Assembly: GCA_009192285.1 (NCBI GenBank)
Contig: WBVU01000005.1
Span: 1,496,768-1,560,767 of the forward strand
DNA: 64,000 nt
Direction of reading: 5' to 3'
From: Morchella semilibera
Lineage: Eukaryota; Ascomycota; Pezizomycetes; Pezizales; Morchellaceae
How positions within the stretch are numbered: the stretch's first letter is position 1; each line of letters opens with the position of its first letter. A model generated the notes under the pieces. It had not been told where the DNA came from. It did no database searches and saw nothing but the letters and a program-made list of their open reading frames with translations. The position numbers were made by a program, and so were the translations under genes. Of the stretch, positions 1 through 11,757 are shown one piece after another.

Positions 1-2000
1 CCCGATCATTTGTTCATCCTTGGCCCCTATAGCTATACACAAGGTTGTTATCCCGGATGTGGCGGCTTTGTTGATATCCGCACCTCGATCCAAGAGACAC
101 TCGACCATTTGTTGATTCTTAGCCTCCGCCGCTGTAAGCAAGGCTGTTCTGCCCGATATGTCCGCTTTGTTGATATCCGCACCTCGATCCAAGAGACACT
201 CGACCATTTGTTGATTCTTAGCCTCCACCGCTAAATACAACGCTGTTCTGTCCGATATTTCGGCTTTGTTGATATCCGCACCTCGATCCAAGAGACACTC
301 GACCATTTGTTGATTCTTAGCCTCCACCGCTATAAACAATGCTGTTCTGCCCGATATGTCCGCTTTGTTGATATCCGCACCTCGATCTAAGAGAGACTCG
401 ACCATTTCTTGATTCTTGGCACCCACCGCTATAAACAAGGCTGTTCTGCCCAATCTGCCGGCTTTGTTGATATCCGTACCTCGATCCAACAGGTACCCGA
501 TCATTTGTTCATCCTTGGCCCCTATCGCTATACACAAGGCTGTTATGCCGGATGTGGCGGCTTTGTTGATATCCGCACCTCGATCCAAGAGATACTCAAC
601 CATTTGCTGATCCTTGGCCTCCACCGCTGTAGACAAGACTGTTCTATCCCCTTTGTTGATATCCGCGCCTCGAGTCAAGAGACACTTGATCATTTCTTGA
701 TCCTTGGCACCCACCGCTATAAACAAGGCTGTTCTACCTGATTCCTCGGCTTTGTTGATATCCGCACCTCGATCCAAGAGACACTCGACCATTTGTTGAT
801 TCCTGACCCCCACCGCTATATTCAAGACTGTTCTACCCGATGTGTCGGCTTTGTTGACATCCGCGCCTTGGTCTAGGAGAAGCCCGACTAGTTTTCGATC
901 GTTTGCCTTCACAGAATGATGTAGAGCGGATGTGGCGGCTCCACGGGATATATTGATATGTGCACCTCGGTCCAAGAGCAACCCGATCATTCCGTTATTC
1001 TTTGCCTCTAGCGCAATACACAGGGCCGTTTGACCCAATCCGGAGACCCTGTTACCATATGCACCTCGATCCAGGAGACACTTGACCATTTGTTGATTCT
1101 CGCCCCCCGCGGCTATATGCAAGGCTGTTAGACCTAATGTGTCGGCTTTGTTGATATGCGCACCTCGATCCAAGAGATACTCGACCATCTTTTGATTATT
1201 GGCCCTCACCGCTGTAGACAAGGCTGTTCCACCCGATGTGTCGGCTTTGTTGATATCCGCACCTAGATACAAGAGATACTCAACCATTTGCTGATCCTTG
1301 GCCTCCACCGCTGTAGACAAGGCTGTTCTACCCGCTTTGTTGATATCCGCGCCTCGATCCAAGAGATACTCGACCATTTGTTGATTCTTGGCCCTCACCG
1401 CTGTATACAAGGCTGTTCTACCTAATGTGTCGGCTTTGTTGATATCCGCACCTCGAGCCAAAAGATACTCCACCATTTGTTGATCCCCGCCCTCCACCGC
1501 TATAAACAGGGCCGTTTTACCTAATGTGTTGGCTATGTTGATATCCGCGCCTCGATCTAAGAGGATAGCGACCATTCTTCTATTCCTTGCCCCCACCGCC
1601 ACATGCAAGGGGGCCCCATCCAGCGCGTTGGCTCTGTTGATATCCGCACCTCGATCCACTGCCACATACAAGGCGGCTGTACCCTGTTCTTTGTCTTTGT
1701 TTATATCTCGACCTCGATCTAAGAGAAACTCGACCATTTCTTGATCATTGACCCTCACCATAAGATTCAGAGGCGATATGCCATCTTTGTCGGGTATTTG
1801 GATATCTGCACCTCGGAATAAGAGCAACTTGACCATTTCTTTATACCTGGTATGCACCACAGTATATAGGGCCGTTGCACCCCGGCTGTCGGGTTTGTTA
1901 ATATTGGCACCTCGATCCAAGAGAAATTCGACCATCGCTTTATTCCTGGTCTCTACCGCAGTAATCAAGGCTGTTCCACCGATTAATTCGGAGATATCTG
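1..2000 (-). repeat. Tandem 99-bp coding repeat (ankyrin units)
   Basis: The segment TTTGTTGATATCCGCACCTC recurs with its central G at 70, 169, 268, 367, 466, 565, 655, 754, 853 and onward to 1990. Spacing is almost always 99 bp, with 90-bp steps at 565-655 and 1249-1339, a 63-bp step at 1636-1699 and a 93-bp step at 1897-1990. All steps are multiples of three, so the ankyrin frame is kept. The units near the left edge are the most alike at DNA level, while those near 1600-2000 are the most diverged. Confidence 0.95.
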
Positions 2001-3477
2001 CGCCTCGATCTAAGAGCATTTCAGTCATTACTTGGTCGCCAGCCCTGACAGCCAGGCCCAAAGGGGTGGCACCGTCGTATGCAACTGTATAAATCAGCAA
2101 GAATTGTAGCACTGTAGTAATGGCATATAATCACTCACCCCGTATACAATCAGAAATCATCTTCTCGGTTCTCCCTTCTGGAAATTCTGGGTGAAGACGC
2201 CGGATTTCCATTTCACAGCCAAAAAGAATTCCAATCCTTGTAAGATCGCCCTTCCTACAGGCATCTTTGAGGGTTTCCCGATAGGTGTCATGGAAGTCGG
2301 CATATGAGGTGGAAGAGCTATATAACTCCGCTGTCATGGCCATTAGGGCTTCGCCTGCGGTGGGAGGGCGTTTCGGGTCGGCTCTTGTGGGTACGGTATG
2401 CGCCTGCTCCCCTCTAAGTGTAGCAGGGGCCGTTTTCTGCCCAGATGAGACGCTATTGGCCCGCGTTGCGCTGCTAGCTGATGGAGGATACCAGAGTGGA
2501 TTATAAAGCAAGTTGGTATGTAGGGGAAGGGGTACTTGACATAGGTCCGGCTCCTCCGCAAGGGTCCCCCCCGAGCCCAGTGCAGTATAATCAAGTGAGA
2601 ATACGGAGGTGTTCGATCCTCCAGTGAACACTGACCATCTGGTTCGGCGCTGTGAGGTAGATACCGAAAAACCTGAATCCGCGAAGACCCCAGGATCCCG
2701 ATAAGGCCTCGTGTTTATTAATTTAGACAATAAACTGCGCTTTGACCTTACGCCTAAAGATTTCACAGTTGATATGGTATGTATGGAGCAGTCATCATCT
2801 AAAACAGTATCTGGTCTGTGAACAATTAGAGACAATGGTAGTTAGATTCCCCCAAGCAGCAACGTACCTAGAATCACCGTCTGATGAGCCGGGGCTATTG
2901 AAAGGTAAGGACAAGGGTTCCATTTCTCGTCCCGGAGCCATGATGCTAGTCAAAAGATCGCCCAAAGAATCCACATTGTTCTCTGTCTGCGCGCAGGACT
3001 CACTAAACTGGCTTAGCGTAAGACGGATCAAGTGAAATAGGACAGAACCTACCTAGTCCATATCGCCAAAAGCAGTATCAGGGTTGTCTTGTGTTTCTCA
3101 ATACGGCTATGAAGTTTATTGAGGTTACCCTCTGCGAGTGACCACCTCATTCGACCTAGATAGTCCATTTTTTCCTGTTTTGAAGGTGCCAAACGATCAA
3201 GTAGCTTATGTGTTTGGCTAAACGTATCCACGCATGACGCTAAAGTAATCTTCAATTGATCAACGTCGGTACTTGATCTCCCGAGGGGTGTAATTTTGGA
3301 GCTTTGGCGTATATAAGGTGCTAGTTTATGGAGGGCCCACCGGAAAGCCCCGACTTCGTCACGAATAGCTTTGGCGGTTTCAGGGGCATCCTTGCAAGTA
3401 GAAATGAACTCCTGTAGGGTATGAAGGATCTTACCACCGACGGCTAACAGACCCACGATAGAAGCGGCTGTTTCCAT
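1..3477 (-). CDS. STAND-type N-terminal domain + ankyrin-repeat protein (3' end off window)
   Basis: Probable NLR-like or ankyrin receptor; likely role is intracellular non-self or stress recognition (family inference). Proposed exons on the minus strand: 3477-3053, 3011-2868, 2815-2139 and 2084 to beyond base 1. The introns are 41, 52 and 54 bp with GT-AG ends, and the phases add up. The first exon starts at ATG 3477 with METAASIVGLLAVGGKI and matches the fungal STAND N-terminal domain (Helo_like_N, PF17111). Residues about 140-415 are a low-complexity linker. From about residue 416 the frame is open to the edge, 694 codons without a stop, as 33-residue ankyrin units with the core MVECLLDRGADINKAD. 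I see no NACHT or NB-ARC P-loop, so this is the NACHT-less architecture, or such a domain is absent by loss. At least 1110 codons are in the window; the C-terminus is missing. The start and introns are hand-derived; the 41-bp intron is the least certain. Confidence 0.85.
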
Positions 3478-5642
3478 ACTCTGGGTTTGTTGGCCCCGGC
3501 TACGGATTTCAGTTCAGCCTAACCCCACCTGACAAGACATGGCCCCGGGGGTAGGTTTTGACCACAAACCTGACTTCAACAAGCTCGCGCTGCGATATAG
3601 CCCAACAAGTGTATCTCGCAACGAGCGGGATGGATTTGAGACGGTCAGATAGGAATGATAAGGTAGGGTTGATGTACTGATACGGCGTAAGACTAGGGAT
3701 GAGAATTGGTATTTCCGCCAACATCAGCGCAGATTGTCAATGTCCCTCAACTCCTGGGCAAGGGTATTTATTTACCGGGAAGAAGAAACAGACAGCAGGA
3801 CAGGTAACAGCTGTTAAGACGAGCCGGTCTTGAAAGAGCAAGGGCCACGGAGTGATAAGAACCGGGGGCTGGGCGTGTGTTTACTGACCCCGCCCAAGGC
3901 GGCATTCAGCCTCGTCACTGTGTTACCCGGTCCGGAATTCACCAGCCTCCCCGCTGAAAAGAAAGAGGCTGCTCGATTATAAGTGGAGGCAATTGGAGGG
4001 GACGTGATTCGACTAGATGTTATACAACCGGATATGATCCCAGGAATAGTTATCCAAACAATGAAACTGATCTGCAGGAGCTGTCGTAATTAAGACGAGT
4101 GGGGTGGGGTGGGTGGGGAGCTAGGGGTGACGCGACAGCCTTAGCAGGGATTTTATAAACTTACTTAGGGGTATAGGTAGAAAGACTAAGAGGGCCAATA
4201 ATATACCCTCGGCCACAGCCCCACAACCCTAGCCCTTAATAACCTATAGGAATGATGCCTTTAGAACAGGAAGGGCTGTGGGGATGTTCTGTAGAGACCC
4301 TTCTGGGCAGAGACAACCTTAGCCACAAGGATATATAAAAAGGGTGTAGTACCGAGAATGAAACAGCCACCCTCCCTTCCATCTACTGAGGCAAGCGACC
4401 GTGGCGGCTAATTAGTACACCACATACCCAATGCCCCACGGTAGCTAACCATACTCGCCTAGGTAACCTGGACAGTGTCACCGCACACCAGACCAAGGGT
4501 TAGACTGGCATAGGAACTTCCAGCTGCTCCTAAGCTGCAGGAAACGGTAGGCTGTGTAAGGGTTTGACCGAACGCGGGAATCCAGCATGGGAGGAATGCG
4601 CTAGTTAGGACCAGAATGTGCAGAATTGGGAATAACCTACGGTAGGGATTTAAGTGCGGGTAAGGGGAGTATGCTTTGGTGATACGCACCAGATATGATG
4701 GTGGGTATATACATACATGTGGTCTCCTGCAGATGGGTGGGGGGTTAGAATACCACAGGTACCAGTATCTAGGGGGCTAGGGGGGTGATGAAAGGTAGGG
4801 GGGCCGTGTTGGCCGGTGTGCTTGGGATAAGAGAGTTCCGAGTATACTTTCTTATTGTGTGATGTCTGGCTGAGTCCGGGTACGTTGCTAGGGGGAAGGA
4901 GAAGCGACTAGTCAATCCGGCGATGGGAAATTAAGTACATATACATATACTTTCTACCTTCTGCCCTAACTTATTTCAACGAAATAAACTCTAGAAAAAC
5001 CTAAAAACTCTTGAGACCACGCGAAGGACCCTCTTCCATTCCCACCTCTCACCCCCAACACGGTTATGGGTTCCTATGATCAATGCACTGCCGTTTTCGC
5101 CTTTGCACTTACCGTTAGCCCCACCGCGGCTGAGGCTGAACCTTTGCGCCTTGCCGTTGGTACTTGCGGCAGCTATAATAATGATAATCAAGGGTATTGG
5201 CAGGAATCGCAAAACCCCCTTTTCAGCAGGTGCATCAGCCACGTCCCTCCTTCTCAATGTTATGACAAGTAGTTGATAACTAAAATTAACGCAAATAATC
5301 ACTGGGAGTAGTTGCTTGCTTCTGCTTTGTGTGCCTCGCACATATGGTTTTGTCTGCGCTCCGCGGATTCGTTGGGTTTCAAATACTTTCCTACGCCAAG
5401 ACCATCGGAACCTTCGCAGCTTCTCCGGGTTTTGTTTTTCTTTTCCATGCTGCGGAACACCTGACAGTGATAAACTAGCGGGGTATAAAATCTAGCCTTA
5501 AAAAGTACTTGATTACCCTCTTTGGAATAGTGCAGGTACTTGATTAACCACCTTTTCTTCTGGCAAGGGTGTTGGGGCGGTAGCGGGGGGTACCAGGGAA
5601 AGGTTCAGTGCCGGTGTTTTGGCTCTCGACCAAGCTCGTTAA
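3478..5642. other. Gene-free interval
   Basis: I see no supportable gene here. Open frames are short, start on non-ATG codons or have no domain. The stretch holds G-rich tracts at 4101-4118 and about 4770-4800 and otherwise mixed sequence. Confidence 0.6.
4101..4118 (+). other. G-quadruplex motif
   Basis: The tract is four runs of G (4, 4, 3 and 4) separated by single T residues: GGGGTGGGGTGGGTGGGG. Single-base loops make this a textbook strong intramolecular G-quadruplex candidate. It lies in intergenic sequence about 620 bp upstream of the ankyrin gene start on the opposite strand. No function can be claimed. Confidence 0.7.
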
Positions 5643-5761
5643 GGGCCCGTTTGGCAACCAGATAAAATGGAGTTTCCAAGGATCAAGGCCTAACATAATG
5701 ATTGTTGAAACGGAGTTCACAAGGGTGAAAAGTCCGTTTTAGACTGTTGCCAAACGGGCCC
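5643..5761. mobile_element. PIF/Harbinger (Tourist-like) MITE, 119 bp
   Basis: Perfect terminal inverted repeats: GGGCCCGTTTGGCAAC on the left and GTTGCCAAACGGGCCC on the right. Both sides are flanked by TAA (5640-5642 and 5762-5764), a 3-bp target duplication typical of PIF/Harbinger elements. It has no coding capacity. It shares its termini with the 329-bp element at 28517-28845. Confidence 0.85.
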
Positions 5762-6375
5762 TAAATTGTATTCTCTTATGTTCGGTGCTAGAACAGGTAT
5801 AACTTTCACATAACTTCCACACGTCTACACGCTCTCAACCCCAGTCGACTTCTTCAACTCCCCGGTCTTTCCGGGGCAAGTCACACAAAGCTGAAAGCTG
5901 TACTCCGAACGGTAGAGTGGACATCGCTCGCCCAGGTCGGAATTATCCACCCTTGTGCCGTGTCTGGGGTTGATATTTTGCTGCAAGAAACAACCGCAAG
6001 TATCTCAGCTAAACCTGTCATAACATGTTTATGATAACATCTCTCGAGTATGGGGTTCACAATATGTTTCAAACGATAATAAACAAAATTTAACATATTA
6101 TAAAACACGGAAAATTAGCTTTTACATACTCTCCGAACATTTGTTAGATCCTTTGCCCGCCTTTTACAATCAATCTGAAACCCATCTCTCCGGGGTGTGG
6201 AGATGACATTGATATGATTGAATTGGGGGAAGATTAGTGTTGCTCACCATGATTTAATTACTGAATAACTCACTTGGATCGCCAAGGGGATATGTTGGAA
6301 CATTGGGAGTGACGGCCGATCTGGCGAGCACGGGCTTGCTTGATCTGTTCATTCAATTCTCCCCAGGCAAAAATA

Positions 6376-6783
6376 GACCCTTTGCACTGGATACATCCAG
6401 CTTCGTGTCTCCTGGCGTTATATGGATGCTCACTGATTTTCGAAGGTAAGATATAGGGCCAGCTGTACACCAATCAGCATTACCACCTTTTAGTGAGAGA
6501 GGAAATTCAACCCAAATTAAATAATATCCCTCTACCACCAACACCCTAGCTAAATTATTGGGAATATGATAGAGGGTGTAGTTACATCTGAATTTTGTTA
6601 TGGCAGAACCCTCTTAAAAAAATGTCCTTATTTAGTCCTTCCACAAAGAATAGAAGTGGTGGAGGTCTAATTGGGCGATTAGCCATTATTTGGGGGTCAA
6701 ATGCAAGGCTGGATCTATGATTCCTTGGCTAATTAATGCGAAGTCTGTCAAAAAAGAATCCAGACCCATCAGCGCAAAGGGTC
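6376..6783. mobile_element. TA-flanked TIR element (mariner-like MITE), copy 1, 408 bp
   Basis: Termini GACCCTTTGCACTGGA and the reverse complement of CAGCGCAAAGGGTC form imperfect inverted repeats flanked by TA on both sides. The whole body is repeated at 28378-29124. Shared stretches include the sequence around 6500-6590 (AGAGGGTGTAGTTACATCT) and around 6700-6740 (CTTGGCTAATTAAT). It has no coding capacity. This copy keeps the uninterrupted target site that is filled by another element in copy 2. Confidence 0.8.
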
Positions 6784-9700
6784 TAATGAGGGGACCTCAT
6801 TTGGTTGTTGCAAAACCTAACCCTGATTTGGGCGTTTTTGGTATCTGTGTGGTGGGAATGGTCAAAAAAGTCTTGAGGCGTCTCTGACTAGTCTTGTCTT
6901 GTCTTGCCTGGTTGCCTCACGGCTCGTATCGTTTTGCTCACTGTCTCGAGATAAACAGCCTCGTGCCCATCACTACTCTCTAGTGCGGAGGGTCTGGCTG
7001 GCAGAGATGAGGAAGGACACGAACATAGCTTTGAAAGGGATCAGAGAATGGATAATACCCAGAGGCAATCAACTTCTGCGGGAAATGAGTATGCAGAAAG
7101 TGATCAAACCCGGCCGCGACCAAGTCCCTTGAAAACAAAATAACTTACTACAGGGAAGGGAATCAGGAAACGAGTCCGCAGTGCAAGATTACACTTTTCT
7201 GTACGTAATATTTTTTTTTTTTTTACAAACACTGTGAGCTACTACCAAGCTAGGAATTAATGGTAGGAGCAAGTGGGATATCGTTTTAAAACGTGGGTAT
7301 AAAAGATAGACATCAATAAAATTGAGGTTTAAACCCATGGTGCTAGGGGATTGGATTGAACTATTCCGCTGTAGCAACACTAAATTGAAGTTTGCGGAGC
7401 TGAATGCTCAATACCCAGGTACGTGCGGGGAACCGCAGAAATACCTTTGGGCTAGCTCCAACTGTGGACAATTGATCACTGTATTAATTGCAGTCCGTCT
7501 CCGAACTAGCATTTACTATCTACTTCAGCTATAGCCCCCCGGACAACTTCTCCTACCTCGGTGGAGAATGGGAGAATTGCCTCTTTCGGTGGAGATGCAT
7601 CCAAGATGATGACAACATCGCCTCATCTCAAGACGAGTGCGCTAGAAACGAATCCTTTGATCCATTCCCCAAAATAGTTCTGCAAAAGAATGAACCGTTT
7701 TTGGTTCCCAGGGACCAGGGTTGTTGGCGGCAGCGGAAGGAACAGGAGATGATGAGGATACCTAATGATGATATTTTGGCAGAAATTATCACCGCCAACT
7801 GTCCCCACACAGACATCGCATCCCACCCTCGCACGCACCGACTCCAACGTGAGCCTGCCAACAGCGCATAGTCCCAACAATCCGCCACGCCTGCGGAAAT
7901 CTAATAATGGTATAGATGCGTGCGGGTCTCTTACCAGCACACTAGCAAATCGAAGCCTACATATGCAGGCTTGACCTGCATTTATACCTAGTGAGTGCCG
8001 AAACAGGGAAACCATTCTTGAACGTATTTCTCGGGATAATTGTGAAAAAAACAAAAAATACCGGGGTTGGACCTGTGGCGTTAAGATTGTTGATCGACAC
8101 ACTTGAAGTGTAAGTTAGAATTGCAGCTAGAATATTACCGTAGAAATACTACATTACACACATATTAATTTTTACCATCAATCAAATTATCCGGAAACGT
8201 ATCAGCAAATGTATAACTGCAAGATTTCGGAACACCTCATCAAGACCTTATTTTTGGGGAAAATGAATCAGGAAATATAGCCAAAACTAGTAGATAAACC
8301 ACGGGACCCATATTCCACAAAACAGTCGAGGTAATGAGTCTCTTAATCCACTAACAATACCGTCCATACCGGCACTGTATCTCTGGACTCTGGGCGAACA
8401 AGACGAGAGTATCGACACCTTCCCGGCCCTTTCCCACCACACATTTCGGTACTACAAACCGTGTTATCGTATTCCTCCTTTACTAGCAAGGAAAACCACG
8501 TCACTCCCGGGGGAGGGCGACCGCCATGACCCACCGGTTGCCTGCATAAAGTATAAATACAAATATAATATTACACTCTTCAAACCAGGGTTAGGGTTTA
8601 CCACCGTTTGTTGGCATCGGGATGGGGTCTCGGCGCTGTGCCGTTCTCTCGAGACGGAACGAAGGGATACAAAGCAAGCCAACTGCTCCCTTGGTCTGTC
8701 TGTCTTGTCGTGCCCATCACTGGCTGGGATACGTAGAGCTAGAGAGAAAGCGTACACCACAATAGTACCAAGGCCGCGGCGAACGAAGGACTCCTCTTCC
8801 ACCGCCCCCCACCACCGTTGCGAGCAACTCACCCGTCCTTACGGCGCATGGTAGGAAGATAGCCCACACCCGGCGCACAGATCTACTCAGGCCAACGCCT
8901 CCGCCTGCCACAAGGCACTTCCAAGGGGAACGAGACTTAGGTGGTGGATATGATTATCAGTTTATAGTGCTCTACGCGGCTATCACGAGCGCTCGTCGGT
9001 GTAGGGATGTGTTGGGAAGAGAAAAGAGATGATGGGTCTTATAGCCACAGGAGAACGGTTGGGAGATGGGACAAAAGATAAAATATAGTACAAGTTTGTT
9101 TAACCATCAGGCGTGAGTGGAGGGTTGTGCAATCAGTAAACACTCCCCCGCGCCCTGGGTGTGTGGAGTGACGGTAATACGACGTCATAGTTAAAAAAGT
9201 AGATATTCTGGGGGGAACAAGAACCGGGATTAGCTGGTGCTCATTTCCTTTGTATAATAATAAGGTTTTTTATTTCTGGTATCGGCATTTAAGTACTGTA
9301 CGTCTCTTGTCAACCTGATGTGTGGCTGTCTTCAATGCTCTACTAAAATAGAAACACGTTGGATTTGCTGGTGTGGGTTTCATCTGATTTGATGAGACTC
9401 CTTCTCCCGGTCAGTAAGTCCCTAAATGATCTTACTAGGCAAAGCTATCACCAGCATGACAAGGTCTCTCCCTTTCACGCTCTATCACTGACCCTACTAT
9501 ACACTACCCCGCAACGGATGTTCGAGGCAACAATATTCGAGTCTTGTTACAGACGCCTTATCATGTATACCAGGCATCCTGCCATCCACTTGTCTCTCCA
9601 CGTGTGCTCAGATCCCTTCTCCCCCGCTCGAGCTCCCGTGCATCCCCTCGGTCTCTGTTATTCTATACAATGTGAGCCAATTACCTAACAACAAAAAAAC

Positions 9701-11415
9701 GCCGCCGACGCTCACAACATACCGAAGCCCAGTGATTTGTGCAGCAAACCACACATACTCAAACCTAGACACCGCCGGCAAGCCAACCCATCTGACTCCT
9801 GATGAGACTTGCGCCTGTTAGACTACCCTACGACACACCCTCCACCGCCGGAAGGGTGAAAGGGTAGCTGGCGAAACGGGAGTAAGCAGGCACAACCATA
9901 GTGACGACAGCTCTCCCCTCCAACCCCTCCTTTGCCACCGCCACCGATGTACTCGCCTGCGCACTAACAAACCCGGCTGCCGAGAACTACGCCCCGCCAC
10001 CTGCTCCCGCGGAACCCGAAAGCCCGCCGCGGAAGCCATCCGTCACGCGCGCGCGGGACTGCACTCCGTGGTTCCTGCTGTGGTGGGCGGTGTTACACTA
10101 GCCGGCTCCTGATAGCGGTAGCGGAGGAGCTAGGATAGCCCCGCGAAGAAGGTAAGTTGTACATTACGATCGTCTTGGTTCTTGGGTGGTGGGTTTGCGT
10201 TATTCTTTCCCGCTGCGGTTTAACTACAATAGTGTTGAAATCGGTGGATACTTTGGGTCTGCCGTTGATCCCGGCGTTGTCTGTCGCGGGACATGATAGC
10301 TTGGGTGTGGTCTCGTCTTCGTCGGTATTTTGTGTGGGAGTGTCTTCTCCGCTCTGTCTCGCGCGAGGCCAGAATATTACGTTACTTCATTACATTAGCG
10401 CCGCGGAAATTAGGATCCAGTGGCTGGCTGTGATGGGGATTCGAAAGGTGCCGCTGTAGCTCCAGGACAGTAGGTGAGATGATATCACGAAATTTCGTTA
10501 CCCGTGGGAAGGCAGAAAATGCCGCACCAGCATATCTACAGCATTGGAACGGGATCGAAAAGAACACAAACGCATCCTGTCCAAAACCCCAACCCACCCG
10601 CCACCCATCTTCTAGCTTAGCAACAGCGGCCATATCCCCAAGGTCTTTACTTTACCTTCAGAATATTGCTTCTGCCGTTCAATGCGAGTTAGCGAGGCTC
10701 CCGTTTTTGGACAGATATTTTGGAGGATGGCATGCTGGTTTCAGGACGTTAGATGTGGGTGGCGGTGCACACATGAAGTGCACACCCAGTTCTGCACTTT
10801 CTTTGCAACCTCCACCCCAGGTCCTCAATGAATTAGACAAAAAAAAACCGCGGATTGTCTCCTAACTCGCCAGTACTCATCAATAAAAAAGCGACGGACC
10901 TACCAATCTATAGGGATAACAAGACCACGGTCTCTCGTCAGGGTTCTCAATGGTAACATGCTATTCTGATACCTATCAATAATATTTGCTGGTGGCACAG
11001 TGAGTAAAGTACGTTATAATGATCTTAGGTAGTAGTAGGTAGGATATGGATTTTATCTGCACCGAGAATATTCATAAATACCATGCCGTAGGAACCTAGC
11101 GCCCAATTAGATCCCCATCCGCTCCTTCTCACCTCGATTTATTTATACAATTCATTCATTAAAAGGGAGGAAAGAGGAAGAGAGAAAATCCTAGATTTAC
11201 GCCCCGGAACACTTCCAGGGCAGGCGATATTGCATCATGTATTATAGCTAGTACGGTAAGGAGTCTGCAAGGTATCATGCAGTTCGATAACATAGCAGTG
11301 GGCACGATATGGCATGTAACCCGTACCGCCACATACTATTGGGAACCGGCCTCTCGCTCGCGGGGAGCGCCCCAGAGTGGCAAGTGAACGTAAAAGGCAG
11401 CTACGATGGTATCCA
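6784..11415. other. Gene-free interval
   Basis: I find no supportable gene. Reading frames up to 159 codons exist, but they lack domains, show no codon pattern and mostly overlap each other on opposite strands. Homopolymer T runs occur near 7211-7222. A telomere-like AGGGTTAGGGTTT lies at 8587-8599. Confidence 0.55.
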
Positions 11416-11757
11416 CAGTGTTTCCAACGGCTCCCCGGTTTACCAGTTCAAATTGGCTCACTAGAACCGTTAACGAAATAGTTCAGTTCAGTTTTGTCTT
11501 CTCTCTATTTGGTTCAGTTCAGTTTCGGGCTAGGACAAAACCGGTTTCGTATGCAGCTAGAACTACTCATTAGAGGAACCCTAACCCTGACCACCTTTGG
11601 TGTAGGTACAGTTCTCGTTAGACCAGTGCCAAAACCTCAAAACGGTTTTGCAGTATAAACTGGTTCTTATTCGGTCGGTTCATTTGCGGGCTATTTTTAT
11701 TCAGTTCGGTTCAGTTTGGCTGAAAATACCACCCGGTTACAACTGTTGGAAACACTG
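11416..11757. mobile_element. hAT-like MITE, 342 bp
   Basis: The left end CAGTGTTTCCAACGG and the right end TGTTGGAAACACTG are inverted repeats of the CAG...CTG type common in hAT elements. The interior is rich in degenerate GGTTCAGTT / AACCGGTTTT words. I could not align a convincing 8-bp target duplication, so the family call rests on the termini alone. It has no open frame of note. Confidence 0.65.

Noticed and set aside
4459-4689. Possible small secreted protein with a hydrophobic segment
   Set aside because: The frame has no ATG (it begins at GTG) and no other support.
5066-5341. Overlapping 66-116-codon frames on both strands
   Set aside because: Three mutually overlapping frames with no domain, start context or splice evidence to favour any.
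7623-8102. 159-codon minus-strand frame
   Set aside because: No domain, biased composition and overlapping frames on both strands; no splice or promoter support.
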